Source: Dokdonia pacifica (lineage in GTDB: Bacteria > Bacteroidota > Bacteroidia > Flavobacteriales > Flavobacteriaceae). Taken from it: a stretch of 64,000 bases of DNA. Below are positions 10,901 to 18,761 of this stretch, piece after piece. The translations under genes and the position numbers were made by a program. Positions within the stretch are counted from its first letter, which is position 1. Each line of letters begins with the position of its first letter. The stretch spans positions 372,001 through 436,000 of the forward strand of contig NZ_FZNY01000003.1 in assembly GCF_900188275.1 (NCBI RefSeq). The letters run 5' to 3'. Under the pieces are notes generated by a model. That model was not told where the DNA came from. It searched no databases and worked only from the letters and a program-made list of their open reading frames with translations.

Positions 10901-11156
10901 AAGCTGTTAATTCATTATCAAAAACTGGATCCCATTTAATACCTCCAGAAGTAGACTTCCATAACCCTCCAGAAGCAGTACCTACGTACATAACATCTGG
11001 ATTATCTGTAACTACATCTATTGCTGTAACACGACCAGACATACCGCCAGGACCAATATTACGAGGTTCCATGTCTTGAAGAATAGACATGTCAAGTTTT
11101 TGTGCGCTTGCGATGGTACAAAAGCACAATAAAAGGAGTGAGTAAAAGTGTTTCAT
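7941..11156 (-). CDS. Large secreted sortilin/VPS10-type beta-propeller protein (glycosyl hydrolase-like)
   Basis: A 1071-residue secreted protein with signal peptide MKHFYSLLLLCFCTIASA. Residues about 25-740 hold at least ten BNR/sortilin-type Asp-box blades (S/T-x-D-G-G-x-T/S-W), for example SLDGGKSW, KTTDGGKTW, SEDGGFNW, TKDGGKTW and STDKGLTW, in the arrangement seen in bacterial VPS10/sortilin-like proteins often annotated as glycosyl hydrolases. An acidic, lysine-rich low-complexity linker near residue 800 leads to a C-terminal helical domain. No catalytic residues of a true sialidase were identified, so the enzymatic annotation should be treated with care. The S9 peptidase next to it suggests a joint extracytoplasmic protein-processing role, which is inference. 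A copy of the genome's 16-20 base palindrome lies inside the gene at 8924-8940. Confidence 0.85.
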   Translation of the reverse strand: MKHFYSLLLLCFCTIASAQKLDMSILQDMEPRNIGPGGMSGRVTAIDVVTDNPDVMYVGTASGGLWKSTSGGIKWDPVFDNELTASIGAVAIQQSNPSVIWVGTGEGNPRNSLNGGYGVYKSLDGGKSWQSMGLEKTRHIHRVIIDPTNPDVVYVGAIGSPWGEHPERGVFKTTDGGKTWNKILFANNKTGVADMVMDPTNPNKLIVAMWEHKRDPWFFKSGGEGSGLHMTHDGGKTWKKLSDKDGLPKGELGRIGISIAPNKPNVVYALIEAKKNALYRSEDGGFNWKKVNDKSDIGNRPFYYSDIHVDPDNENRIFSVFTYVNVSEDGGKNFSQLMGAYGVDNGVHPDHHAWWIHPDNGQFMIDGNDGGMNITKDGGKTWRFIGNLPVAQFYHISVDNEFPYNVYGGMQDNGSWRGPAYVWKAQGIRNSYWQEISFGDGFDVVPDKDDSRYGWSMSQQGFVSRYDWKTGNNYGVKPTHPDPDVFLRFNWNSAINIDPFDNSTIYFGSQFVHKSTDKGLTWKVISPDLTTNDPEKQKQSESGGLSMDATGAENHTTILVIEPSPLERNMFWVGTDDGRVHYTTDGGNNYTEVTKNIKGLPEGSWIVQIKASNKKQGEALLVANDYRRFNYTPYAYRTRNYGKTWERIVDSNDVQSYTLSIIEDIEEPNLMFLGTDDGLYISLDAGSSWEKWTKGFPTTSVKDLVIQPREHDLVIGTFGRAAWVLDDIRPLRAIAKDKNTLSRKLQLFDPPTAYQAAYQQPTGSRFGGDALYNAENRGRGAHISYYVTKVKKEASKEKDKEKEEDEDETSDDSEVKKVTWDSIHLKIYDGERQIRHLKWKTPDSTGIHKTRWFMNEAGGDRPSRTIRKRKSEPGGVSVKPGTYRLEMTYGDQTSTSSITVESDPRLDVPQKAINDEYTSGKTLEGLTQTAADAVKQLVESKTIAQDYKKMLKKLDKDDAHKEDLKEIGKMVKRIDEVIALYLGKEDKRQGITRNPEMTVMRRIGLARGYAGSRPNGLTATENLLIQQAKDQLQEALETTNTFFTDEWTPFQTKLEGLDVKPFKEIKSFKMD
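8924..8940. repeat. Dispersed palindrome (GCTTTCGCGAAAGC type), inside CDS
   Basis: GCTTTCGCGAAAGCGTA within the sortilin-type gene; on the coding strand it encodes TLSRK. One of at least 13 near-complete copies of TACGCTTTCGCGAAAGCGTA in the window. Confidence 0.85.
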
Positions 11157-11318
11157 TTGGTTGAATTAAAAAATAAGGTTGTCATTCTAAACAGTGCAGT
11201 GATGGTCTATCAAAGTTGTTAAGAGATCATTATGTATTTGAATCGACTAAGTTAAGGAAATGTGAAAGTTCAAAATCTTAAAGGCTTGTTAAGTTCATTT
11301 ACTTTCAATGTTATTTTA

Positions 11319-11338
11319 TACGCTTTCGCGAAAGCATA
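11319..11338. repeat. Dispersed palindrome, intergenic
   Basis: TACGCTTTCGCGAAAGCATA (last arm with one change), in the gap between the divergent sortilin-type gene and the 11419 lipoprotein gene. Confidence 0.85.
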
Positions 11339-11418
11339 TATATTCTCTTTCTTAAAAGTGATTGTAATAAGGAATTAATTATCTACTTTAGATAGAAGTA
11401 AACAAGAGAAACATATAA

Positions 11419-11850
11419 ATGAGAAAGATTTTCGCAAGTTTGAGTGTTGTACTATTTATAGTTCTTAGTTGTAAAAAAGAGAATAGATTTATTGACGAAA
11501 ATGGAAATGAATTTATAAAAAAGGGTGATGAGTTATTTATCATCCCTGCTAAATACGAAAAAGCAGGAAAGTCATATAAAGTATTTATTTATAATGAAAC
11601 CTTGAAAGATGTTAGCATAACTAAAGATTTGAAAATAAAACCAAATCAATTTAAGGTGATTCATATGAAAGATACTGACACCTTACGCTTTGACATTGGA
11701 GTAAAGTTTATGTTTGGAGATGAATATGGTCTTGAAGTTGAAGATAAAAAATCTCAGATACTTGGGCTTGGTGGAGAATTTTTAGATAAATATGGAGTCC
11801 CTGATGAAGCAGAATGGGCTTTTGTAATTGTCCCGCCAGGTGAGGGATAA
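11419..11850 (+). CDS. Small lipoprotein, unknown function
   Basis: A 143-residue protein with a lipoprotein signal (MRKIFASLSVVLFIVLSC, then KKE). The mature part is beta-rich and polar, with no motif I recognise. Transcribed divergently from the sortilin-type gene. The start at 11419 gives the whole signal peptide. No function can be assigned. Confidence 0.7.
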   Translation: MRKIFASLSVVLFIVLSCKKENRFIDENGNEFIKKGDELFIIPAKYEKAGKSYKVFIYNETLKDVSITKDLKIKPNQFKVIHMKDTDTLRFDIGVKFMFGDEYGLEVEDKKSQILGLGGEFLDKYGVPDEAEWAFVIVPPGEG

Positions 11851-12167
11851 GAAACGACTGAATAAAACTTCAGGTACTACCAAAAATATATAATTAATTG
11901 CTAGATGGTATTTAAATAGTATCACGGAAACCTTACTGAATTTCCTTTATGTAATTTCTTTTGCTAACTTAATTCTCATAGCATCAAACAAGTACTGAAT
12001 ATCATAGAGATTGCTATTTTTTTAACCCTTTAAGAATACTAATCGGAAAGAAACTTATATAAATGGATAGCCTATTATTCATAGGCTAACGAAATAAATT
12101 AACGAAGCTTTAATACTTTGTTTACCTTTTTTAAAATATCTTTAAACATAATTAAAACCAAACTATC
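11851..12167. other. Intergenic region, nothing recognised
   Basis: About 317 AT-rich bases between the lipoprotein and fasciclin genes. I see no gene, strong hairpin or repeat. The 3' part presumably holds the fasciclin gene promoter. Confidence 0.5.
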
Positions 12168-12698
12168 ATGAAAAAAGTTCTAGTAGCCATCATTTGTATA
12201 TCTATAATGTTTTTATCATTTACAGAAAAGGAAGTAATTACTTATCAAGATAAAACGATTGTAGAAATTGCAGCGGGGAATGATAATTTTAGCACATTAG
12301 TTACCGCTATAAAAACAGCAGGTCTTGTAGAGGTATTATCAGGAAAAAATGAATTTACTGTATTTGCTCCTACCAATACGGCTTTTGATAAATTACCAGA
12401 GGGAACAGTTACTTCTTTACTTAAACCAAAAAATAAAGATGCACTAACAGATATTTTAATGTATCATGTGGTTGCTGGAGAGTATAAAGCGGCAGATGTT
12501 GTAAAAGCAATAAAAGATAATGGCGGAAAATTTTCTTTAAATACAGTGAAAGGAGAGAAGATAACGTTAAAGATGAAGGGTAATAATGTCGTAATTAAAG
12601 ATGCAAAAGGTGGTCAGTCAGTAATTATTATGACAGATGTAGATGCTTCCAACGGAGTAATACACGCCATCGAAAGTGTACTTATGCCAAAATCATAA
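12168..12698 (+). CDS. Fasciclin (FAS1) domain protein
   Basis: A 176-residue protein with an N-terminal hydrophobic signal segment and one FAS1 domain (about residues 25-175). The family hallmarks are visible: the H1-like box NEFTVFAPTNTAFDKLP, the LTDILMYHVVAGEY block, and the end box DVDASNGVIHAIESVLMP. FAS1 domains mediate adhesion or protein-protein contacts at the cell surface. A compact terminator follows 23 bases after the stop, so the gene is probably monocistronic. Confidence 0.93.
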   Translation: MKKVLVAIICISIMFLSFTEKEVITYQDKTIVEIAAGNDNFSTLVTAIKTAGLVEVLSGKNEFTVFAPTNTAFDKLPEGTVTSLLKPKNKDALTDILMYHVVAGEYKAADVVKAIKDNGGKFSLNTVKGEKITLKMKGNNVVIKDAKGGQSVIIMTDVDASNGVIHAIESVLMPKS

Positions 12699-12720
12699 GT
12701 AACTCTGAATGTAGTTTTGA

Positions 12721-12747
12721 ATGCCTCCGTTTGGAGGCATTTTTTTG
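12721..12747 (+). terminator. Terminator of the fasciclin gene
   Basis: ATGCCTCC, a GTTT loop, GGAGGCAT and then seven T residues: a canonical intrinsic terminator. Confidence 0.92.
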
Positions 12748-12787
12748 TAATTTCTCTCTTATTATACAGACATACCCTAAGAATCAT

Positions 12788-12998
12788 AAAGCGATGTTAA
12801 GTACGCTTTCGCGAAAGCGTAATTTTTGTTTTCCCCGCCCTGAAGGGAGCAAAAAATCTTTACATAAATAGATTTTTAGAATACCTCACCCTTTAGGGGC
12901 GGGCAAAAGGTATTCTGTTTTATTATTTTTTAGTTTATACAAAATATTATTTTACTCTTAAAGCGATGTTAAGTACGCTTTCGCGAAAGCGTAATTTT
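12788..12998. repeat. Pair of identical 39-base direct repeats, each carrying the palindrome
   Basis: 12788-12826 and 12960-12998 appear identical over 39 bases; each contains TACGCTTTCGCGAAAGCGTA (12802-12821 and 12974-12993). The 133 bases between them contain an inverted repeat (CCCGCCCTGAAGGG near 12834, and CCCTTTAGGGGCGGG near 12889-12904), plus GAATACC/GGTATTC. This looks like a small inverted-repeat element sitting between duplicated palindromes. It lies directly upstream of the VWA gene start at 13025. Confidence 0.8.
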
Positions 12999-13024
12999 CA
13001 CAATTAATCGTATTTTTATACTGC

Positions 13025-14146
13025 ATGAAAAAAGAACAGATACGTAAAGGGTTTGTATTTAAAACCTATGAAGCACCCAGCCAATCTCTTTTTGAAAAAT
13101 TATTAGATATTTTTCAGGAACTCATTACACATACTTCAGGTGATTTTGATGAGGCAATGGATTGGTTAAAGCAATTAGATCAAGAATACAAACTGACTAA
13201 TGATGAGTATACCCTTGATGATTTTGTTCAAGAGTTAAAGGATAAAGGGTATATACGTGAAGAGGTACGTCCTGATGGAACCAAAGGTGGTGCAATCACG
13301 GAGAAGACAGAAAGGGCTATACGCCAGCGTGCCCTGGATCAGATTTTTGGGAAGTTAAAGAAAAGTGCACAAGGAAATCATCGTTCTAAAATGAGCGGGC
13401 GTGGTGATGAACATACAGGTGACTATCGCTCCTATCGTTTTGGAGACCCATTAGAACGCATCTCAATGACCGAGAGTTTGCGTAATGCGCAAATCAATAA
13501 TGGCGTAGGAGATTTTAGCTTACGCGAAAATGACCTCGTCGTAGAAGAGACACATTTTAAAGCACAGATGAGTACGGTACTAATGATTGATATATCTCAT
13601 AGTATGATTCTGTATGGGGAAGATCGAATCACACCGGCTAAGAAAGTTGCCATGGCGTTAGCACAATTGATTACGACACGTTATCCAAAAGATACGCTGG
13701 ATATTATTGTGTTTGGTAATGACGCTTGGCCAATTAAAATTAAGGATTTACCGTATTTACAAGTGGGACCATATCATACCAATACGGTGGCAGGTTTGGA
13801 ACTTGCAATGGATATTTTACGTCGTAAGCGTAATACCAATAAGCAAATTTTTATGATCACCGATGGGAAACCAAGTTGTTTACGTCTTAAAGATGGGAGG
13901 TATTATAAAAACCCCAATGGATTGGATCAGCATATCGTAAAGAAATGCTATTCTATGGCACGTCAAGCTCGAAAATTACATGTTCCTATTACTACTTTTA
14001 TGATCGCTAGTGATTCTTATTTACAGCAATTTGTAGATGCGTTTACAGAAGCCAACCAAGGGAAAGCTTTCTACACAGGTCTAAAAGGATTAGGGGAGAT
14101 GATTTTTCAGGATTATGAAACGAATCGTAAGAAGAGGATAAAATAG
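13025..14146 (+). CDS. VWA domain protein, partner of AAA+ ATPase
   Basis: A 373-residue cytosolic protein. The C-terminal half is a von Willebrand A domain with a MIDAS motif Asp189-x-Ser191-x-Ser193 (VLMIDISHSM) and a later acidic loop (FMITDGKPS). The N-terminal half is charged and helical. Together with the AAA+ ATPase gene downstream it forms the common pair of a ChlI/MoxR-like ATPase and a VWA partner, used in Mg-chelatase and in MoxR-type metal-insertion or remodelling systems. No chelatase pathway genes are nearby, so a remodelling role is likelier; this is inference. The 3' end of the gene (from about 14110) is partly repeated at 14251-14327. Confidence 0.85.
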   Translation: MKKEQIRKGFVFKTYEAPSQSLFEKLLDIFQELITHTSGDFDEAMDWLKQLDQEYKLTNDEYTLDDFVQELKDKGYIREEVRPDGTKGGAITEKTERAIRQRALDQIFGKLKKSAQGNHRSKMSGRGDEHTGDYRSYRFGDPLERISMTESLRNAQINNGVGDFSLRENDLVVEETHFKAQMSTVLMIDISHSMILYGEDRITPAKKVAMALAQLITTRYPKDTLDIIVFGNDAWPIKIKDLPYLQVGPYHTNTVAGLELAMDILRRKRNTNKQIFMITDGKPSCLRLKDGRYYKNPNGLDQHIVKKCYSMARQARKLHVPITTFMIASDSYLQQFVDAFTEANQGKAFYTGLKGLGEMIFQDYETNRKKRIK

Positions 14147-14528
14147 AAAATAGAAAAACGAAAGTAGATACCTAATATTAGGGTGGTTGTTTTAAAAAAT
14201 GGATACATTTTTTTGATTCATTTTTTAAACTTTCCGTTTCCAACTCTATTGGATTATGAAACGAATAAAGTAGAATGCCCCCTAACCCCCAAAGAGGGAA
14301 TGAATATAGAAAATAGAAAAACGAAAGTTGAATGAAAATGTCTATCAAATTCTTTTCTCTCCCAGAGGGAGAGGTGTCCAAAGGACAGAGAGGGAATAAA
14401 AGGAAAGATAAAGCAAAGGACATTGAGTGATTTGATTTCGCCGAAAGGCAGAAAGAAAATAGTATCGAAATGACCGACTTAGAGATAAAATAATGAGATT
14501 CCCGTCTTCACGGGAATGAAAAGAAAGT
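14147..14528. repeat. Intergenic region with duplicated VWA gene tail and dispersed repeats
   Basis: No gene. In order it holds: GGTGGTT (14182-14188); an AT hairpin with arms GTTTTAAAAAATG and CATTTTTTAAAC; CTTTCCGT (14230-14237); a 16-base copy of the VWA gene tail, GGATTATGAAACGAAT (14251-14266, original 14110-14125); a dispersed CCCCTAACCCCC-type piece; then a copy of a 22-base stretch that overlaps the VWA stop codon (14305-14327, original from about 14143). After that come a GGGAGAGGTGTCCAAAGGAC-type dispersed repeat (about 14350-14395) and GATTCCCGTCTTCACGGGAA (about 14499-14518), also present near 52600. Confidence 0.75.
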
Positions 14529-15989
14529 ATGAAAGACATAACAACATTAGGAGCATTAAAAGCATCCAACTGGACATCAAGAAGTATTAAGGAAGAGCTT
14601 CGCGAACATTTAATTGAAAAACTGCAAAAGAAGGAGCCTACGTTTACAGGAATTCATGGATATGAAAATACGGTGATCCCAGAATTAGAACGAGCAATCT
14701 TATCGCGTCATAATATCAATTTATTGGGGCTTCGTGGGCAAGCGAAAACACGTTTGGCGAGACAGATGGTAAATTTACTAGATGAATGGATGCCTATTGT
14801 AGCTGGCTCTGAGATTAATGATGATCCGTTACAACCTATTTCACGCTATGCCACAGAACTGATTGCTGAAAAAGGAGATGAAACACCTATTGAATGGATT
14901 CACCGTTCAGAGCGATTTGCAGAGAAATTGGCAACACCAGATGTAACTGTCGCTGATATTGTTGGGGATGTAGATCCGATTAAGGCAGCCAATTTAAAAT
15001 TGAGTTATGCCGATGATCGTGTGATTCATTATGGGATGATCCCGCGAGCAAATCGTAGTATTTTCGTAATTAATGAGTTACCGGATTTGCAAGCACGTAT
15101 TCAGGTAGCCTTATTTAATATTTTACAGGAAGGAGATATTCAAATACGTGGTTTTAAATTACGCTTACCGCTAGATATGCAGTTTGTCTTTACAGCAAAC
15201 CCCGAAGATTATACCAATAGAGGTAGTATTGTAACCCCATTGAAAGATCGTATTGGTTCGCAAATCTTAACGCATTATCCTGAAGATGTGGCTACAGCAA
15301 GAGCTATCACTGAACAGGAAGCACGTCTGGATGAGCGTCAGAAAAATAAGGTACACGTACCAGATTTGGTAAAAGATTTATTAGAAGAGATTAGTTTTTC
15401 TGCTCGTGATAGTGAGTTTATTGATGAGAAAAGTGGTATTAGTGCGCGTATGAGTATCACGGCTTTTGAAAATCTAATGAGTACTGCAGAGCGTCGTATG
15501 CTTATAAGAGCTGAGACAGAAACCACCATACGTTTTGGAGATTTGATGGGCATTATTCCTGCAATTACTGGTAAAGTTGAATTGGTGTATGAAGGAGAGC
15601 AGGAGGGAGCTGCATTTGTTGCAAAAGAATTGATAGGTGATGCAACTAAAAACCTATTTCTAACCTATTTTCCGAAAATAGAAAAACTCACTAAAGAAAC
15701 AGATGAGGATCCATATGAAGAGGTATTGTCTTGGTTTTTTGAACAAAGTGGTTTTGTACTAGAAGATGATCTTTCTGAAAAGGAGTACAAAGAAAAACTA
15801 GATAGTATCACACCACTTACTGATTTGATTAAAAAATACCAACCAGACACCGAAGCAGCCGATTTCTATTTTGTGAAAGAATTTGTCTTATGGGCACTAG
15901 TAGAGTTTAAGAAATTAAGTAAATATGAACTCTCAAATGGAATGCGCTTTAATGACCTGTATGGGAGCTATATTTCTGGGTTGTCGTAA
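14529..15989 (+). CDS. AAA+ ATPase (ChlI/MoxR-like), partner of VWA protein
   Basis: A 486-residue ATPase. A Walker-A-like loop GLRGQAKT spans residues 67-74 and a Walker-B-like strand SIFVINELPDL lies near 177-187, where Asn-Glu replaces the usual Asp-Glu. Sensor-type motifs follow (FVFTANPEDYTNRG, then PLKDRIGSQI), typical of the chelatase I/MoxR group. The gene is preceded by the VWA gene 382 bases upstream on the same strand. The pair probably works as a hexameric ATPase with a substrate-binding VWA subunit; the substrate is unknown. Its last ~85 bases are repeated in decayed form at 16084-16172. Confidence 0.85.
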   Translation: MKDITTLGALKASNWTSRSIKEELREHLIEKLQKKEPTFTGIHGYENTVIPELERAILSRHNINLLGLRGQAKTRLARQMVNLLDEWMPIVAGSEINDDPLQPISRYATELIAEKGDETPIEWIHRSERFAEKLATPDVTVADIVGDVDPIKAANLKLSYADDRVIHYGMIPRANRSIFVINELPDLQARIQVALFNILQEGDIQIRGFKLRLPLDMQFVFTANPEDYTNRGSIVTPLKDRIGSQILTHYPEDVATARAITEQEARLDERQKNKVHVPDLVKDLLEEISFSARDSEFIDEKSGISARMSITAFENLMSTAERRMLIRAETETTIRFGDLMGIIPAITGKVELVYEGEQEGAAFVAKELIGDATKNLFLTYFPKIEKLTKETDEDPYEEVLSWFFEQSGFVLEDDLSEKEYKEKLDSITPLTDLIKKYQPDTEAADFYFVKEFVLWALVEFKKLSKYELSNGMRFNDLYGSYISGLS

Positions 15990-16185
15990 CGTTTCTTGGT
16001 AGTAGAATTATGGTGGTTATTCTGTATTCTTTGTACATTTTTTTCTGACAAAGAATACAGAACTTTCCGTCTCGCCTTTCTAAGTATAAGAGATTGAGTA
16101 AATATTTATTATCTAATGGAATGTGCTTTAATGAGCTACCTGTATGGGAGTTATATTTCTGGGTTGTCGTAATCCTTCATTTCAT

Positions 16186-16234
16186 AAATCACCAAAAAAG
16201 CCAGAATCTTTGATTCTGGCTTTTTTGGTGATTT
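16186..16234 (+). terminator. Strong terminator with 23-base perfect stem
   Basis: Arms 16186-16208 and 16212-16234 are perfect complements with a three-base loop; GGC followed by six T residues lies in the right arm. It lies after the decayed tail copy, so it is probably the original terminator of the AAA+ gene, now displaced downstream. Confidence 0.85.
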
Positions 16235-16326
16235 ACATCTTTATAAGATCGTATTCTCAAAACTGTGGCTAGTGTATCTTAAAAATCTAGCAAAAACATA
16301 AATACGATACTGAATTGACTTGATTA

Positions 16327-16342
16327 TACGTGTTACTACGTA
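16327..16342 (+). promoter_or_regulatory. Putative regulator site TACGTRTTACTACGTA
   Basis: TACGTGTTACTACGTA lies about 200 bases upstream of the astacin gene start, followed by a weaker TAGTAAATTACGTG. A near-identical motif in the same orientation relative to the gene lies upstream of the 45321-46103 gene (46179-46194) and in the relic flank at 42046-42061. It resembles a dyad operator; the binding protein is unknown. Confidence 0.5.
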
Positions 16343-16543
16343 TAAAAGCATAGTAAATTACGTGCTGCCTCTTATTTGTAAGAATAATCCTATAAGTTAC
16401 ATTTGAGAAGTATGTATTTGTAACTATTTCAATTGCTTATACATATACATAGAGTAGAAGTGAAAACTTTCTCTATGGAAAGGGATATACTGCTTAACAT
16501 AAAGAGGCAGTTATATTTTATTACTAATCAAAATATTTTATTT

Positions 16544-17440
16544 ATGAAAAAAATTAAACTAACCAAATTAATGTTAAGTGCTATTTTTAGTGCTGGAGTA
16601 CTTTTTATGAGTTGTGATTCTGATAATGAGATTCTTACGGAAGAAGGTCTGGATTTAGAAGTAACCATTGGATCCCCTAGGCATATTGAAACAATTGGCG
16701 AGTCAATCAAAGCATTTTATAATGGTAAATCTGTTACTTTATTTCAGATAGATGAAGAGCGTTATTTGTATGATGGTGATATCATTCTTAATAGAAATCA
16801 ATTTAGCTTACCGGGAGAGCCTATAGATAATAGAGGTACTTATAATGGTCTAACTTGGACAAATCGAATTGTTTATTATTCGTATGCAAGAGGACGAAAC
16901 AAACCTAATAATGCTACAAAGAATTATTGGCAAGGAGCCATGAATGCTTGGGAAAATGATCTAAATTTTACATTCATTGAAGTGAATAATAACTATAATG
17001 GTGATTATATTCAGGTTCAAAGTAACAGAGATGGTTATGCTTATAGCACTAGTATTGGTCGTGCAGGAGGAAGACAAGTCATAAGTTTAGATAGTAGATA
17101 TTTTGACACTGGGAGTATGATTCATGAAATAGGACATGCTGTAGGGTTGGAGCATGAACAAAAAAGACCAGACGCTGAGCAATACATTATTATTAATTGG
17201 AATAATATTAGACCAGGTTCACCGACATATCAGTTTGAGCCTTGTACAGGAAATTGTGTAGGAGATGGTGTATTTGATTTTGGTTCGATCATGCTATACC
17301 CTTCATCTGGATATTCTTCAGAATGGGTATATGATACGTCTATACCAACAATGACCAAGTTAGATGGGTCTACATGGGTTTCACAACGATCTAATTTATC
17401 TAGTGGTGATATAGCTGCTATGAATGCCATGTATAATTAA
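16544..17440 (+). CDS. Astacin (M12A) family zinc metalloprotease, lipoprotein
   Basis: Counted from the start at 16544, 298 residues. An upstream in-frame ATG at 16433 exists, but 16544 is preferred because it gives a proper lipoprotein signal (MKKIKL... ending LFMSC). The catalytic domain has the astacin zinc motif HEIGHAVGLEH (His194, Glu195, His198, His204) followed by EQKRPD, and a Met-turn SIMLYPS. A prodomain of about 80 residues precedes it. Astacins are secreted endopeptidases. A terminator follows at 17461. The TACGT dyad motif upstream suggests shared control with the 45321-46103 surface-protein gene. Confidence 0.93.
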   Translation: MKKIKLTKLMLSAIFSAGVLFMSCDSDNEILTEEGLDLEVTIGSPRHIETIGESIKAFYNGKSVTLFQIDEERYLYDGDIILNRNQFSLPGEPIDNRGTYNGLTWTNRIVYYSYARGRNKPNNATKNYWQGAMNAWENDLNFTFIEVNNNYNGDYIQVQSNRDGYAYSTSIGRAGGRQVISLDSRYFDTGSMIHEIGHAVGLEHEQKRPDAEQYIIINWNNIRPGSPTYQFEPCTGNCVGDGVFDFGSIMLYPSSGYSSEWVYDTSIPTMTKLDGSTWVSQRSNLSSGDIAAMNAMYN

Positions 17441-17460
17441 AAATTCACCCTTATATGAGA

Positions 17461-17492
17461 AAGCGGCTGTTCTATAAACAGTCGCTTTTTTT
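17461..17492 (+). terminator. Terminator of the astacin gene
   Basis: AAGCGGCTGTT pairs with AACAGTCGCTT and is followed by a T run, shortly after the astacin stop codon. Confidence 0.88.
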
Positions 17493-17593
17493 ATGGATTG
17501 AAGAATTTTTAAAATAGGAGTTTGTTTTATTGGATAGGGTTTATTCTTAATACTTTAGTATAGTAATACTTGTACAGTTACTATAAGAAGTAT

Positions 17594-17887
17594 TTAATCT
17601 CCGTATGCTATAAGTCCAGCTTTAAGATTTTGTGCTTTATCTAAAATCTTTTTCAAATAGACTACATCCGAATCATCATTATATTCTCTTATCTTCATGT
17701 CAATTTGTTTTATCATTTTACTTCCCCATCTAAAATCTGAATAGAAGTCAAACCTTGAATCAATAATTTCTTTTCTCACCAAACGTTCAAACATTTCAAA
17801 TTCTAAACCACCAGCATACTCAAGTGTATTTAGCATATCTGGTTTGGGTTTTTCTTTTGAATCTGATGCTATATAAAAGTCAAGCAT
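17594..17887 (-). CDS. Small hypothetical protein
   Basis: A 97-residue, highly charged protein predicted to be helical and cytosolic (no signal or membrane segment). Not recognised. It lies downstream of two other unrecognised minus-strand genes, separated from them by about 115 bases. The length and composition could fit an immunity or antitoxin-like protein, but nothing specific supports that. Confidence 0.6.
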   Translation of the reverse strand: MLDFYIASDSKEKPKPDMLNTLEYAGGLEFEMFERLVRKEIIDSRFDFYSDFRWGSKMIKQIDMKIREYNDDSDVVYLKKILDKAQNLKAGLIAYGD

Positions 17888-18003
17888 GTTTAGTTATTTA
17901 ATGAAATAAAAAATGGTCAGAAAGAAATCGGTGTTAGTGGGAGATTTGGATGTTTATACTTTCATTTTATAATTAAAGCTATTATTACTTATATCGATTA
18001 GCC

Positions 18004-18690
18004 TCAATCTATCAAATTATATTCTTCTCTAGGTGTTGAAAATAAATACCATTTATTATTGATATTAGTCATTTCACCAATTTGATATGCATAAGTCTTG
18101 TCATTTGACTTAAAGAGCATGCCATAGGTCATTCTTATCTTATAACTTTCGTATTCAAAATTACTATCGGTTTTTATTAATAACTCTTCTATAGGCTTTT
18201 GTAAAGAATTACTTTTAGCTAAAATTTCATTGTATTCATTAATAGATAGCTTTTTTTGATATTGATTTATTAACGCATCTGCTTCTTTTTGATTGATAAT
18301 CACGACTACTTGAGAAGCAAAGTCGTAATTAGTTGTGTCAACATGAGTTAAATTTTCAAGAATTCCATCATGGCTTAATTTATTCCTAACTTGTTTCAGG
18401 CTAGGATAAATTGCATTAAATAAATTTTCGGTTATTTCTTCCAAAGGAACTTCTTTATTTTTCATTTCACATGGAAACCCTCGATAACACAAATTATTTT
18501 TTTCCATATAATTTTGTGTTGTTTCATCTGCGATAAGCTTATAGCAAAAATCTTTAAGGGTTTTATCATTTTTAGTTTTCCAAACCTCAATTAATTCAGC
18601 ATACACATCTTCTAGTTTAGAATGATCATTCTCCTGTGATGTACATGAGTTAAATATTAATAAAATGATACAAAGTTTTGCGATTCTCAT
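18004..18690 (-). CDS. Hypothetical lipoprotein
   Basis: The preferred start at 18690 gives MRIAKLCIILLIFNSC, a lipoprotein signal with the lipobox Cys at residue 16; an in-frame upstream ATG at 18726 would add 12 lysine-rich residues. The mature protein of about 210 residues is polar and mixed helix/strand, with no motif recognised. The C-terminal part (DKTYAYQIGEMTNINNKWYL) resembles the final strands of small lipoproteins with an NTF2-like fold, but I cannot confirm this. Confidence 0.65.
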   Translation of the reverse strand: MRIAKLCIILLIFNSCTSQENDHSKLEDVYAELIEVWKTKNDKTLKDFCYKLIADETTQNYMEKNNLCYRGFPCEMKNKEVPLEEITENLFNAIYPSLKQVRNKLSHDGILENLTHVDTTNYDFASQVVVIINQKEADALINQYQKKLSINEYNEILAKSNSLQKPIEELLIKTDSNFEYESYKIRMTYGMLFKSNDKTYAYQIGEMTNINNKWYLFSTPREEYNLID

Positions 18691-18761
18691 TTTCTTTTTT
18701 CTTTTAATTGTTGATAATACTATCAACGATGAGTAGTTGTGTAAAGTACTTTACAATTTAA

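Larger units (their letters stand above)
15990..16543. repeat. Intergenic region: hairpin module and decayed copy of the AAA+ gene tail
   Basis: Contains GGTGGTT (16012-16018); a hairpin with 15-base perfect arms (16020-16034 and 16048-16062); ACTTTCCGT (16062-16070); and an imperfect copy of the AAA+ gene 3' end (16084-16172 against about 15908-15989) that still reads LYGSYISGLS and stop. A strong terminator follows at 16186-16234. Further right, at 16327-16342, lies TACGTGTTACTACGTA (see separate entry). The rest is AT-rich with nothing recognised. Confidence 0.8.

Noticed and set aside
14178-14569. Two minus-strand ORFs in the VWA-AAA+ gap
   Set aside because: They translate dispersed repeats and the tail copy, have low-complexity content, and overlap each other in different frames.
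16433-16543. N-terminal extension of the astacin gene from the upstream ATG
   Set aside because: It would bury the lipoprotein signal 37 residues inside the protein; the ATG at 16544 gives a normal signal peptide.
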